11,519 bases of DNA from an uncultured Eggerthellaceae bacterium (GTDB lineage Bacteria; Actinomycetota; Coriobacteriia; Coriobacteriales; Eggerthellaceae), in NCBI GenBank assembly GCA_947632575.1, contig CANRPV010000033.1, positions 1 through 11,519 of the forward strand, read 5' to 3'. Shown piece after piece: positions 1 through 6,504 of the stretch. The first letter of the stretch is position 1, and each line of letters opens with the position of its first letter. Made by a program: the position numbers and the translations under genes. The notes under the pieces are model-generated. The model saw nothing but the letters and a program-made list of their open reading frames with translations. It was not told the DNA's origin and did not search any database.

Positions 1-114
1 GAGGGAGGAGATCGTGGAGGTGAAATCATCGCCGAGGGTACGCCGGAGGAAGTCGCGCAGAATACGCGTTCTTATACCGGAGCGTTCATCGCTCGCTGCT
101 TAAAGGCGCTATAA
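1..114 (+). CDS. uvrA: UvrA excinuclease ABC subunit A, C-terminal tail (partial)
   Basis: The first 37 codons of the window, reading in frame 1 to a TAA at 112-114, are the end of a UvrA protein. The translated tail begins EGGDRGGEIIAEGTPEEVA and ends SYTGAFIARCLKAL. The GPEGGDxGGxIIAxGTPEE motif followed by S-x-TGx(F/Y) is the hallmark C-terminus of UvrA, the DNA-damage-sensing ABC ATPase of nucleotide excision repair. The rest of the gene lies upstream of the window. uvrC follows about 3.3 kb downstream on the same strand, so two excision-repair genes are near neighbours, separated by three other genes. The fragment is too short to judge any catalytic residue, but the match to the family tail is strong. 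Confidence 0.93.
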   Translation, partial: EGGDRGGEIIAEGTPEEVAQNTRSYTGAFIARCLKAL

Positions 115-115
115 T
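110..115 (+). promoter_or_regulatory. -10 box TATAAT placed for a leaderless start of the 122-1012 gene
   Basis: A perfect TATAAT overlaps the uvrA stop codon, and exactly six bases separate it from the ATG at 122. Transcription normally begins about 6-8 bases after the -10 box, so the predicted first base of the mRNA is the A of the start codon. No Shine-Dalgarno sequence lies at a usable distance. A -35 element is weak at best (TTCATC at 85-90, 19-bp spacing). Leaderless mRNAs with this geometry are common in Actinobacteria; applying it here is inference. Confidence 0.5.
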
Positions 116-121
116 GAGCCT

Positions 122-1012
122 ATGGCTAAAGCCTCAAGGGAAAAGATCGCCCTCGTCGTTTTCTTGGTGCTCGTAGTTGTTTTCGGCGCTGCTCTATTCG
201 GCTATTTTTTCACCGCCCGCTCATGGAATGTTGCTGCCTCGAAAGTGGATGACACGCTGGGGCAGATGAACGGCTATACCGTCATCGTCTATCCTGGTAC
301 CACCGAAAACGATACGCTTTGGGATTCATTGGAAGACATTGTGGCCCCTCCGGAGTCCGAGTCTGAATCCGATCTTGAGACAATTTCCAATTCCGCATCT
401 GAACTGGTGTCCGAGTCTGAGCTTGATCCTGAGTTTGACCCCGAGCTCGAACCTGAGTTTGAGCCGGGAGTTGAATCTGATCTTGGACCGGAAACTGAGC
501 CGGGAGTTGAACCTGATCTTGTGTGGGGGCATGAGTCTGAGCCGGGGTCTGAGTCTAATTCCGAAATCAGTTCATCGGGTGATTCTGACCAAAAGCTCTA
601 TCTTTCGGCCGTGCGCAGCTCCTATGAGGAAAAAGGAGCATCGGTTCTCAGTCTGAACACGTTGGACACGGCACGCTATCACAAGCCTCAAATCACCGAA
701 GCCGGTGGTGTGAAGGTGGGAATCTATGCCATCGATACCTACACATCATCCAAGCAACTGGCAATCTACCAGCAACAGCTTCGCGATCAGGGAGCCCAAT
801 ACGTGCTCTGCATCACGCCAAAAGCCTCTCTTCTGCAAAGCTATGATCACACCAATATCGTACTGGTAACTGAGGATGATCCCGAACTGAGTCCCTATGG
901 AAAAAATATCGGCGATGCCTTCCTTGTGGAGACACCGCCGATGGGTTCAATTGGGGTTGTAATTATTACCTCAACGGGTGTGGTTTCAGCTAACGTAGTC
1001 GATAGTCTCTAA
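122..1012 (+). CDS. Membrane-anchored protein with acidic repeat linker and a CapA/metallophosphatase-like domain
   Basis: This 296-residue protein has a short basic N-terminus and a single hydrophobic segment at about residues 8-30, so it is probably a signal-anchor protein with its bulk outside the cell. Residues about 76-156 form a very acidic linker rich in Glu, Ser, Pro and Asp, with short internal repeats. The flanking sequence (about 50-75 and 157-296) weakly resembles CapA-type or 5'-nucleotidase-like metallophosphatases: VRSSYEEKGASVLSLNT, then GGVKVGIYAIDTY, then a closing segment with PPMGSIGVVIIT. The metal-binding His and Asp motifs of active enzymes are not evident, so I would not call it an enzyme. 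If the fold is right, the acidic linker is an insertion in one of its loops. The ATG at 122 is seven bases after the uvrA stop and has no Shine-Dalgarno, but a TATAAT sits six bases upstream. Coding is certain; the fold assignment is tentative. Confidence 0.72.
   Translation: MAKASREKIALVVFLVLVVVFGAALFGYFFTARSWNVAASKVDDTLGQMNGYTVIVYPGTTENDTLWDSLEDIVAPPESESESDLETISNSASELVSESELDPEFDPELEPEFEPGVESDLGPETEPGVEPDLVWGHESEPGSESNSEISSSGDSDQKLYLSAVRSSYEEKGASVLSLNTLDTARYHKPQITEAGGVKVGIYAIDTYTSSKQLAIYQQQLRDQGAQYVLCITPKASLLQSYDHTNIVLVTEDDPELSPYGKNIGDAFLVETPPMGSIGVVIITSTGVVSANVVDSL
461..532 (+). repeat. 36-bp in-frame tandem repeat in the acidic linker
   Basis: Two adjacent 36-bp units start at 461 and 497. 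Their first 25 bases differ at one position; the last 11 have diverged. They encode EPGVESDLG and EPGVEPDLV blocks. Shorter related pieces flank them: CCTGAGTTTGA occurs at 428 and 452, and Glu-Ser/Glu-Pro codons continue from about 347 to 590. The 36-bp period keeps the reading frame, so copy number could vary without breaking the protein. Confidence 0.75.
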
Positions 1013-1069
1013 ACAATTCGGCTCTCAATCAGCTTAACCATCAGCTCAAATTCTTTCTGCCTGAACCGT

Positions 1070-1131
1070 GGTTTAGCAAACCCCCTGGTTTAGCAAACCT
1101 CCTAGGTTAGCAAACCCCCTGGGCTAGCATA
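1070..1131. repeat. 17-bp tandem repeat of small hairpins at the gdhA 3' end, possible bidirectional terminator
   Basis: Three 17-bp units start at 1070, 1087 and 1104, with a partial fourth at 1121. The consensus is GGTTTAGCAAACCCCCT. Each of the first two contains a perfect GGTTT-AGC-AAACC inverted repeat (5-bp stem, 3-base loop); the third keeps a 4-bp version. The array lies between two convergent genes and covers the gdhA stop codon and its last few codons. A terminator role is plausible from position, but there is no run of T after the stems on either strand, so the role is uncertain. The repeat itself is directly visible. Confidence 0.8.
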
Positions 1132-2444
1132 GCGCTGGCCACTTTCTCGAAACCTGCGATATTGGCGCCAAGCACGAAGTTGCCTGCGTGATTGTACTGG
1201 CGAGCAGCATCGCGGGTGTCATGATAAATGGTGACCATGATGTTCTTGAGTTTGGCGTCGACCTCATCGAAGGTCCAAGACAGACGCTCGGAGTTCTGAG
1301 ACATCTCGAGGCCGGAGGTGGCTACGCCGCCAGCGTTGGCAGCTTTGCCAGGCAAAAAGACGATCTTGTTCTTCTGGAGATACTGGGTAGCATCAACTGT
1401 GGTAGGCATGTTTGCGCCCTCAGCCACGATGGAGCATCCGTTTGCCACCAGAGTCTTTGCATCTTCTAGGTGCAGCTCATTTTGGGTGGCACAAGGCAAA
1501 GCGATGTCGCAAGGAATCTTCCAGACGCCAGCACCCTCGTGGTACTCGACGTTTACGCCTTTACGACGCTCAGGATAGACCGAAAGACGGCCGCGCTCAA
1601 CTTCTTTAATCTGCTTTACCAGCTCCACATCAACGCCAGCCGGGTCGTAGATCCAACCGGTGGAGTCGGACATGGTAAGCACCTTGGCGCCCATCTGACC
1701 AGCTTTTTGAGCCGCATAGATGGCTACATTGCCGGCGCCGGAGATGTCGATGGTCTTGCCCTCGAGACCTTCGTCGATGCAACGGAGATGCTCTTCCACG
1801 ATATAGATAAGACCATAGCCGGTGGCCTCGGTACGGGCAAGAGAGCCGCCAAAGGAAAGGCCCTTGCCAGTCAGGATTCCGGCGAAGGTATCGGTGATGC
1901 GCTTGTATTGACCGAACATGTAACCGATCTCGCGGGCACCGGTGCCGATGTCACCAGCAGGGACGTCGGTGTCAGGGCCGATATGGCGATAGAGCTCGGT
2001 CATGAATGACTGGCAGAAACGCATGACTTCGCCGTCAGACTTGCCCTTGGGATCGAAGTCGCTGCCGCCCTTGCCGCCGCCCATAGGCAGAGTAGTCAGG
2101 GCATTTTTGAAGATCTGCTCAAAGCCGAGGAACTTGATAATGCTCAGGTTCACTGAAGGATGGAGACGAAGACCGCCTTTGTAGGGGCCGATGGCAGAGT
2201 TGAATTGAACACGGAATCCGCGATTCACCTGGACTTTGCCATTGTCGTCAACCCAAGGGACCCGAAACATGACGGTGCGCTCCGGTTCGACGATGCGTTC
2301 GAGAAGTCCCGCCTTCTCATACTCGGGGTGAGCCTTCAAAGAGGGCTCAAGAGACTCTAGAACCTCAGTGACAGCCTGAATAAACTCTGGCTGATTGGGG
2401 TCTTTGGCTTTTACCTGCTCAATAATTTTCTGTGCGTAGCTCAA
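1107..2444 (-). CDS. gdhA: NADP-type glutamate dehydrogenase
   Basis: GdhA catalyses reversible reductive amination of 2-oxoglutarate to glutamate in the cytoplasm, in the hexameric class typified by E. coli GdhA. Visible signatures are RVQFNSAIGPYKGG for substrate binding, PMGGGKGGSDFDPKGK with the catalytic Lys (residue 125 from the start used here; Lys128 in E. coli), TDVPAGDIG, the SGAGNVA-type nucleotide loop, and the C-terminal FLPGKAANAGGVATSGLEM and GANIAGF blocks. The frame stays open back to a GTG at 2534 and contains an ATG at 2480, but neither has a Shine-Dalgarno and the GTG lies only about 11 bases after a -10 box. A TTG at 2444 has AAGGAGG (2450-2456) five bases upstream and gives 445 residues, against 447 in E. 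coli, beginning SYAQKIIEQVKAKDPNQPEF. I therefore chose TTG. The product is confident; the start is about 75% likely. The unusual Cys end (AQGVC) lies inside a tandem repeat. Confidence 0.93.
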   Translation of the reverse strand: MSYAQKIIEQVKAKDPNQPEFIQAVTEVLESLEPSLKAHPEYEKAGLLERIVEPERTVMFRVPWVDDNGKVQVNRGFRVQFNSAIGPYKGGLRLHPSVNLSIIKFLGFEQIFKNALTTLPMGGGKGGSDFDPKGKSDGEVMRFCQSFMTELYRHIGPDTDVPAGDIGTGAREIGYMFGQYKRITDTFAGILTGKGLSFGGSLARTEATGYGLIYIVEEHLRCIDEGLEGKTIDISGAGNVAIYAAQKAGQMGAKVLTMSDSTGWIYDPAGVDVELVKQIKEVERGRLSVYPERRKGVNVEYHEGAGVWKIPCDIALPCATQNELHLEDAKTLVANGCSIVAEGANMPTTVDATQYLQKNKIVFLPGKAANAGGVATSGLEMSQNSERLSWTFDEVDAKLKNIMVTIYHDTRDAARQYNHAGNFVLGANIAGFEKVASAMLAQGVC

Positions 2445-2449
2445 AAGAT

Positions 2450-2456
2450 CCTCCTT
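2450..2456 (-). promoter_or_regulatory. Strong ribosome binding site deciding the gdhA start
   Basis: On the minus strand AAGGAGG is followed by five bases and then TTG (2444-2442). It is the only strong Shine-Dalgarno near the gdhA 5' end. It supports translation from TTG rather than from the upstream GTG (2534) or ATG (2480). Confidence 0.65.
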
Positions 2457-2490
2457 CAATGATGGGCGCAGGGGTGCCATAGATTCAAAA

Positions 2491-2518
2491 CGGGTCTTCG
2501 AAAAAACGGGTCTTCGAA
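2491..2518 (-). repeat. 16-bp tandem duplication in the gdhA leader
   Basis: CGGGTCTTCGAA (plus-strand reading) occurs at 2491-2502 and 2507-2518, a period of 16 that includes a run of A between the copies. It lies between the likely promoter (TATAAT at 2546-2551) and the preferred TTG start, so it is probably untranslated leader. A 16-bp step is not a multiple of three, which also argues that this stretch was not protein-coding. Confidence 0.7.
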
Positions 2519-2545
2519 TGGTCTTGTCGTGCACCCAAATCGCAT

Positions 2546-2551
2546 ATTATA
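2546..2551 (-). promoter_or_regulatory. -10 box of a likely gdhA promoter
   Basis: The minus strand reads TATAAT here, in the gap between the upstream 193-residue gene and gdhA. No good -35 element is visible 16-18 bp upstream. Transcription starting some 7 bases downstream would give a leader of roughly 95 bases to the TTG start, including the 16-bp duplication. gdhA therefore probably has its own promoter even if it is also read through from the gene before it. Confidence 0.45.
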
Positions 2552-2615
2552 GCTTTCCTTGGGTGAGCGGAACTTTTAAATAAGGAATTGAATGACTTGG
2601 AGATTCAAGGTCAAG

Positions 2616-3197
2616 CTAAACATTTCGCGGCTTTATGAGAGGGAACCGCTCGATGCGTATGGTGGGATTGGGACTTTTGGTCTCGGTGTCATCAAGTGAG
2701 CAGGCGATAACCTCATCAAGAAGGCGCGCAAGATCCTTTCCCGTAAGGAGAGAAGCTATGCCGCTTTCAGCGAGGGGGACGAACTGCGGCCAATTGCGCA
2801 TATAAAGTCTCAGTAAAAGAGCTCGGCGGTCCGCATGCCGACCCCGGACGGAGATGATCGTGTATTCGTGAATGTGGGCGTATTCGTCAGCGGTCAAGCC
2901 GATTTTTTCGTACCATTCGGGAACGTTTTTCACGGACTCGTCTGCGAAAAACTTTTTGATCTCTCCGGAACCGGCCAAGGGATAGGGTGGCAGGTTATAG
3001 CCCTGACTGCGGGCGAAATGGTAGATAAATTGAGAGGCATTTCCCACTTGAGCGCGATCACCTAAAACGAGAGAGGCGACGGGGAAGAGTCGGTAGATGC
3101 TGAAATAGCCCGCTTCGTATTCGGTCTTGAGCAGCTCGATTAATCCTGCGAACGCATGATCAAAAACCTCTGAATCCGTCTGCTCCGGCTCGGCCAT
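2616..3197 (-). CDS. Unrecognised 193-residue cytoplasmic protein
   Basis: I do not recognise this protein. It runs from an ATG at 3197, with a Shine-Dalgarno AAGGA eight bases upstream, to a TAG at 2616-2618. It has no signal peptide or membrane segment and a single Cys (166). An acidic, probably helical N-terminus (about 1-30) is followed by a mixed region with many aromatic residues, including SQFIYHFARSQGYNLPPYPL (56-75) and VPEWYEKIGLTADEYAHIHE (92-111). Then come a basic stretch, RGRHADRRALLLRLYMRNW (118-136), and a basic, Pro-containing tail. The stop lies about 65 bases upstream of the gdhA -10 box on the same strand, so co-transcription with gdhA is possible. It is divergent from uvrC. 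Good start signal, normal codon use and length support a real gene; its function is unknown. Confidence 0.75.
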   Translation of the reverse strand: MAEPEQTDSEVFDHAFAGLIELLKTEYEAGYFSIYRLFPVASLVLGDRAQVGNASQFIYHFARSQGYNLPPYPLAGSGEIKKFFADESVKNVPEWYEKIGLTADEYAHIHEYTIISVRGRHADRRALLLRLYMRNWPQFVPLAESGIASLLTGKDLARLLDEVIACSLDDTETKSPNPTIRIERFPLIKPRNV

Positions 3198-3422
3198 GAC
3201 AATAGTCCTTGGTTGAATCTCTTACCTTCCGCTATTATGCCACGGAGCTCGTGGAAAGAGTACGTCTCCATCGCTGACCTTGGAAGAGTTCTTAGGGTCT
3301 TTGCTATACTGACTTATACTGGCGCCAATAAAATTTGCAGGGAAGATTCGGCTTAAAACGGGCGATAAAGCTTCGCATGAGTAGGTAGACCATAACGATT
3401 AGCGATATCGATAAGTCAAGCT
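3198..3422. other. Divergent intergenic region between the 193-residue gene and uvrC
   Basis: This 225-bp stretch must hold promoters for both directions. On the plus strand there are two TATACT hexamers, at 3305-3310 and 3315-3320, either of which could be a -10 box for uvrC; neither has a good -35. On the minus strand CATAAT (3233-3238) could be a -10 for the unknown gene. Next to it is a small inverted repeat, CCACG-GAGCT-CGTGG (3240-3254), which could be an operator. The roughly 100-base uvrC leader shows no clear Shine-Dalgarno before ATG 3423. None of these sites is certain. Confidence 0.35.
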
Positions 3423-5405
3423 ATGTCTCAAAATCATTCAGAGCGATTAGAGAAGATCAAGGAAGAGTTGGCAAGCGTACCTACCTTGCCAGGTGTCTAT
3501 CTTTGGAAGAATGCCGCTGGCGAGGTCATCTACGTTGGTAAGGCCAAGCAGCTGCGGGCGCGCATGCGTCAGTATGTCAACTTTCAGGATGAGCGGGCCA
3601 AGATACCGCTTTTAGTGGATCAGATCGCTTCGTTTGACTATATCGTCACCGAAAGCGAACACGAATCCCTTGTGCTCGAGAAAAATCTCATCAACGAATA
3701 CACACCTTATTTCAATGCCGATTTCAAGGATGACAAGTCATATCCTTTTATCGCTTTGACCAAGGGAGACCCTTTTCCCGCGATTAAGTACACGCGTGAA
3801 AAGCACAACCCTCAGACCCGCTATTTCGGGCCCTATACCGATGGACGCGCCGCGAAGGAAATGATCCATACCGCTCGCAGAGTGGTTCCGCTCTGCGCGG
3901 CTACCTGCGCTGATTGGCGCCAATTGAATCGGCGCCTGGAAAAAGATCCCCTCGCACTTCTTAAGCGCGATAGCCGTCCTTGCTTTGATGCTCATGTGGG
4001 ACTGGGTCCAGGGGCTTGTTGTGGAGCTATCACCCAAGAAGAATATCAGGAGTCCATCAAGCGGATCGAGCGCTTCCTTTCGGGCCATCACCAGGAGTTT
4101 ATCGATGAGCTGGAAGCCGAGATGCTCGAAGCCGCCGAGGCCTTGGACTTTGAGCGCGCCGCGCGTATTAAGGGGCGTATCGACACCATCAACTCGCTGC
4201 AGTCAAAGCAGCATGCGGTTTCTTCGCGCAGTCTCGATGCCGACGTCATCGGCATCTATCGCGAGGAGACGGTCGCCGGCGTTCATGTCTTTATGGTGCG
4301 CGAGGGCAGAATCAAAAACTCCAATGAATTTGTTCTTAATCGAGGTAAAGATATTCCCGACGACGATCTTCTCCATATGTTTTTGCTGCGCTACTACGAT
4401 GCGACGACCTCTATTCCTCATGAGGTGATCGTACGGCGATCACCTGACGACGCAGAGGCCATGCAGGCATGGCTTACGGAGAAGCTCGAATCTTCCCATG
4501 GGGCCAAGGTGCGTTTCACGGCGCCGCTCAAAGGGGAGAAGGCGGAGTTGGTGGCCTTGGCGGAAACGAACGCGAAGCATACGCTCATGCGTTACAAAGT
4601 GCGCACCAACTACGATGTGAAGCGGGCGAATGAGGCGCTTTTGCAACTGGAGAGCGCTCTTGCCTTACCATCGCCACCACTGCGTATCGAATGCTTCGAT
4701 ATTTCTACGATCCATGGCTCCTATACGGTGGCCTCTATGGTGGTATTTACCAATGGAAAACCTGATAAGAGCCAATATCGGCGATTTAAGATCAAAACTC
4801 CCTTGACCGAGGCCAATGACTTTCTCAGCATGGAGGAGGTGCTGTCTCGTCGCTATGCTCCAAAGCGAATGGCCGATGAGCGCTTCGGATCTAAACCCGA
4901 TCTTGTCATTCTCGATGGAGGTAAGCCCCAGCTCACTGCCGCGTTGGCAAGTTTTAAAGAGTTGGGTATCGACGACATCGGTCTTGCGGGACTAGCTAAG
5001 CGGGATGAGGAGCTCTTTGTGCCATGGCAGGATAGCGGACCGGTGGTGCTGCCCAGCGGATCGGCCTCTCTTTATCTGGTGAAGCAAATTCGCGATGAGG
5101 CCCATCGTTTCGCCATTACCTATCATCGGAATCTTAGGGGTAAAGGCATGACGGCCTCTATTCTCGATGAGGTCGCGGGACTTGGCCCGGTACGAAAGAA
5201 AGCGCTGCTTAAGGCCTTCCGCTCTTTCAAGAACCTGAAAGCGGCCAGTTTGGAGGAGATACAAGCCGCTAAGGTGATACCTGACGAGGTAGCGCGCGAA
5301 CTGGTTTGTGTGTTGAAGTCCTATAATGATTCCCAGGAGAATAGTTCTGAGGAAAAAGGCTCCCGGGAAAGTGAGCCTCTGGATAACGAAATACAGGATT
5401 TATGA
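3423..5405 (+). CDS. uvrC: UvrC excinuclease ABC subunit C
   Basis: UvrC makes both incisions in nucleotide excision repair after UvrA/UvrB damage loading. All family parts are present in its 660 residues. The GIY-YIG nuclease is at about 16-95 (GVY 24-26, YVG 37-39, ESLVLEKNLI near 81-90). A Cys-containing region spans 158-200, and the UVR motif that binds UvrB is at about 226-260. The RNase-H-like nuclease is at about 420-570, with ECFDIS (Asp426), ILDGGKPQ (Asp498) and AHRFAI (His561). A helix-hairpin-helix DNA-binding end is at about 579-625. The Cys region is unusual: C158, C162, C187, C199 and C200 are present, but Gly195 stands where the E. coli-type RPC-x7-C-x3-C pattern has a Cys. 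Residues about 637-660 are a hydrophilic, Ser/Glu-rich tail of no recognised function. ATG 3423 lacks a clear Shine-Dalgarno but gives a normal N-terminus. A tandem-repeat spacer separates it from rapZ. Confidence 0.96.
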   Translation: MSQNHSERLEKIKEELASVPTLPGVYLWKNAAGEVIYVGKAKQLRARMRQYVNFQDERAKIPLLVDQIASFDYIVTESEHESLVLEKNLINEYTPYFNADFKDDKSYPFIALTKGDPFPAIKYTREKHNPQTRYFGPYTDGRAAKEMIHTARRVVPLCAATCADWRQLNRRLEKDPLALLKRDSRPCFDAHVGLGPGACCGAITQEEYQESIKRIERFLSGHHQEFIDELEAEMLEAAEALDFERAARIKGRIDTINSLQSKQHAVSSRSLDADVIGIYREETVAGVHVFMVREGRIKNSNEFVLNRGKDIPDDDLLHMFLLRYYDATTSIPHEVIVRRSPDDAEAMQAWLTEKLESSHGAKVRFTAPLKGEKAELVALAETNAKHTLMRYKVRTNYDVKRANEALLQLESALALPSPPLRIECFDISTIHGSYTVASMVVFTNGKPDKSQYRRFKIKTPLTEANDFLSMEEVLSRRYAPKRMADERFGSKPDLVILDGGKPQLTAALASFKELGIDDIGLAGLAKRDEELFVPWQDSGPVVLPSGSASLYLVKQIRDEAHRFAITYHRNLRGKGMTASILDEVAGLGPVRKKALLKAFRSFKNLKAASLEEIQAAKVIPDEVARELVCVLKSYNDSQENSSEEKGSRESEPLDNEIQDL

Positions 5406-5542
5406 AGTCCAGTAGAGTTTAGCGGAGCCCAATAGAGTCCAGCGGAGCCCGGTGGAGCCCAATAGAGTCCAGCGGAGCCCGGTGGAGCCCAATAGAGTCC
5501 AGCGGAGCAATAGAGTCCAGAAGAGTCCAGAACGGTCCAGAA
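5405..5542 (+). repeat. Decamer tandem-repeat array with a 30-bp higher-order unit between uvrC and rapZ
   Basis: From the uvrC stop codon to just before the rapZ start, the sequence is built of about 14 ten-base units of the form GAGTCCAGCG, GAGCCCGGTG or GAGCCCAATA. They combine into a 30-bp unit present twice without a mismatch (5431-5460 and 5461-5490), with a third partial copy from 5491. One unit has lost two bases near 5508. The last copies shift to GAGTCCAGAA and become purine-rich. The units are not self-complementary, so no strong hairpin is expected. The array fills nearly the whole spacer and must form the rapZ leader if transcription reads through from uvrC. Open frames across it are artefacts of the repeat. 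Confidence 0.9.
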
Positions 5543-5560
5543 GAGAAAAGGATGCATCCG

Positions 5561-6499
5561 ATGTCACAGACCTCCCAAGATCTCGAGAACATGCCTGATT
5601 TGGTGATTATCACCGGGCTTTCAGGTGCTGGCCGAACCGAAGCCATGCACGTCTTTGAGGATCTTGGCTACTTTTGCGTCGATAACCTTCCTCCAAGCAT
5701 GATCATGGATCTGGTTCAGTTAGAGGGTATGACTCAGGAAAGCGGTGATCGCCGTCATCTCGCCGTGGTCTGTGACTCCCGCAGTGGTAACTATTTCAGC
5801 TCTCTGATGTCTGAACTCGATAAACTCAATGACGCGGGTATCAAGTACAAGATGCTGTTCCTCTACGCTGATGATGAGAAACTGGTGGCCCGCTATAAAT
5901 CCTCGAGGCGTCGGCACCCTCTTCATACCGAAGGTTCAACCATCGCCCAAGGCATCCAAAGGGAGCGCCTGCTCACGGAGACCATTCGCGAAGCATCGGA
6001 CTATGTCATCAACACGAGCGACATGCTGCCTCAGCAGCTGCGCTCAACCATTCGCGATTTGTTCAGTTCGGCCACCGAGCGCAGCGGTCTTTCCGTCACG
6101 GTCTATTCGTTTGGATTTAAGCATGGAGCACCCGTCGACGCTGATCTGGTGATGGACGTTCGCTTTTTGCCAAATCCCTATTGGGTCGAAGAGTTACGTC
6201 CCTATACGGGTCTTGATGCCCCGGTGAGGGACTTTGTTATGTTGAGGGATGAGACCATCGAGTTCAACAAGCGCTGGCATGCATTGCTCGATGTGCTCAT
6301 GCCTGGTTATGTGGCTGAAGGCAAACAACAGCTTGCCATCGCCGTCGGCTGCACGGGAGGACAGCACCGAAGTGTCGCGTTGGCCGAGTCCACGGGGGAT
6401 TATCTCAAGTCGAAAGGCTATCGGGTGAGTGTGGCTCATAGGGACATGAAGTTGGCCGAAGGCTATGGACGAGACCATGCCAAGGAATTGGAGGAATAG
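5561..6499 (+). CDS. rapZ: RapZ/YvcJ-family nucleotide-binding protein
   Basis: RapZ is a P-loop protein. In E. coli it is an RNA-binding adaptor that directs RNase E to the GlmZ small RNA and so controls glucosamine-6-phosphate synthase; in Gram-positives the homologue YvcJ binds nucleotides and its target is less clear. The protein shows the P-loop GLSGAGRTEA near residue 19 (Arg in place of the usual Lys, as in other actinobacterial members), YFCVDNLPPSM, the RYKSSRRRHPL block, SFGFKHGAPVDADLVMDVRF, PNPYWVEELRPYTGLD, and the C-terminal IAVGCTGGQHRSVALAE. I chose ATG 5561 (312 residues) because AAAAGGA lies eight bases upstream. An in-frame ATG at 5552 abuts that same sequence and has no usable ribosome site. 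It is followed five bases later by yvcK and then whiA, a widely conserved cluster. Confidence 0.95.
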   Translation: MSQTSQDLENMPDLVIITGLSGAGRTEAMHVFEDLGYFCVDNLPPSMIMDLVQLEGMTQESGDRRHLAVVCDSRSGNYFSSLMSELDKLNDAGIKYKMLFLYADDEKLVARYKSSRRRHPLHTEGSTIAQGIQRERLLTETIREASDYVINTSDMLPQQLRSTIRDLFSSATERSGLSVTVYSFGFKHGAPVDADLVMDVRFLPNPYWVEELRPYTGLDAPVRDFVMLRDETIEFNKRWHALLDVLMPGYVAEGKQQLAIAVGCTGGQHRSVALAESTGDYLKSKGYRVSVAHRDMKLAEGYGRDHAKELEE

Positions 6500-6504
6500 G
6501 AGCT

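Noticed and set aside
1470..2009. 179-residue plus-strand open frame opposite gdhA
   Set aside because: It is the antisense shadow of strongly conserved gdhA codons, with no family resemblance.
5405..5542. CRISPR array or protein-coding repeat between uvrC and rapZ
   Set aside because: There are no unique spacers, and the 10-bp period makes every frame look open; the Trp/Ala/Pro/Gly-rich translations on the minus strand are artefacts.
5552..5554. ATG 5552 as the rapZ start
   Set aside because: The AAAAGG directly abuts it with no spacing, whereas ATG 5561 is ideally spaced from the same sequence.
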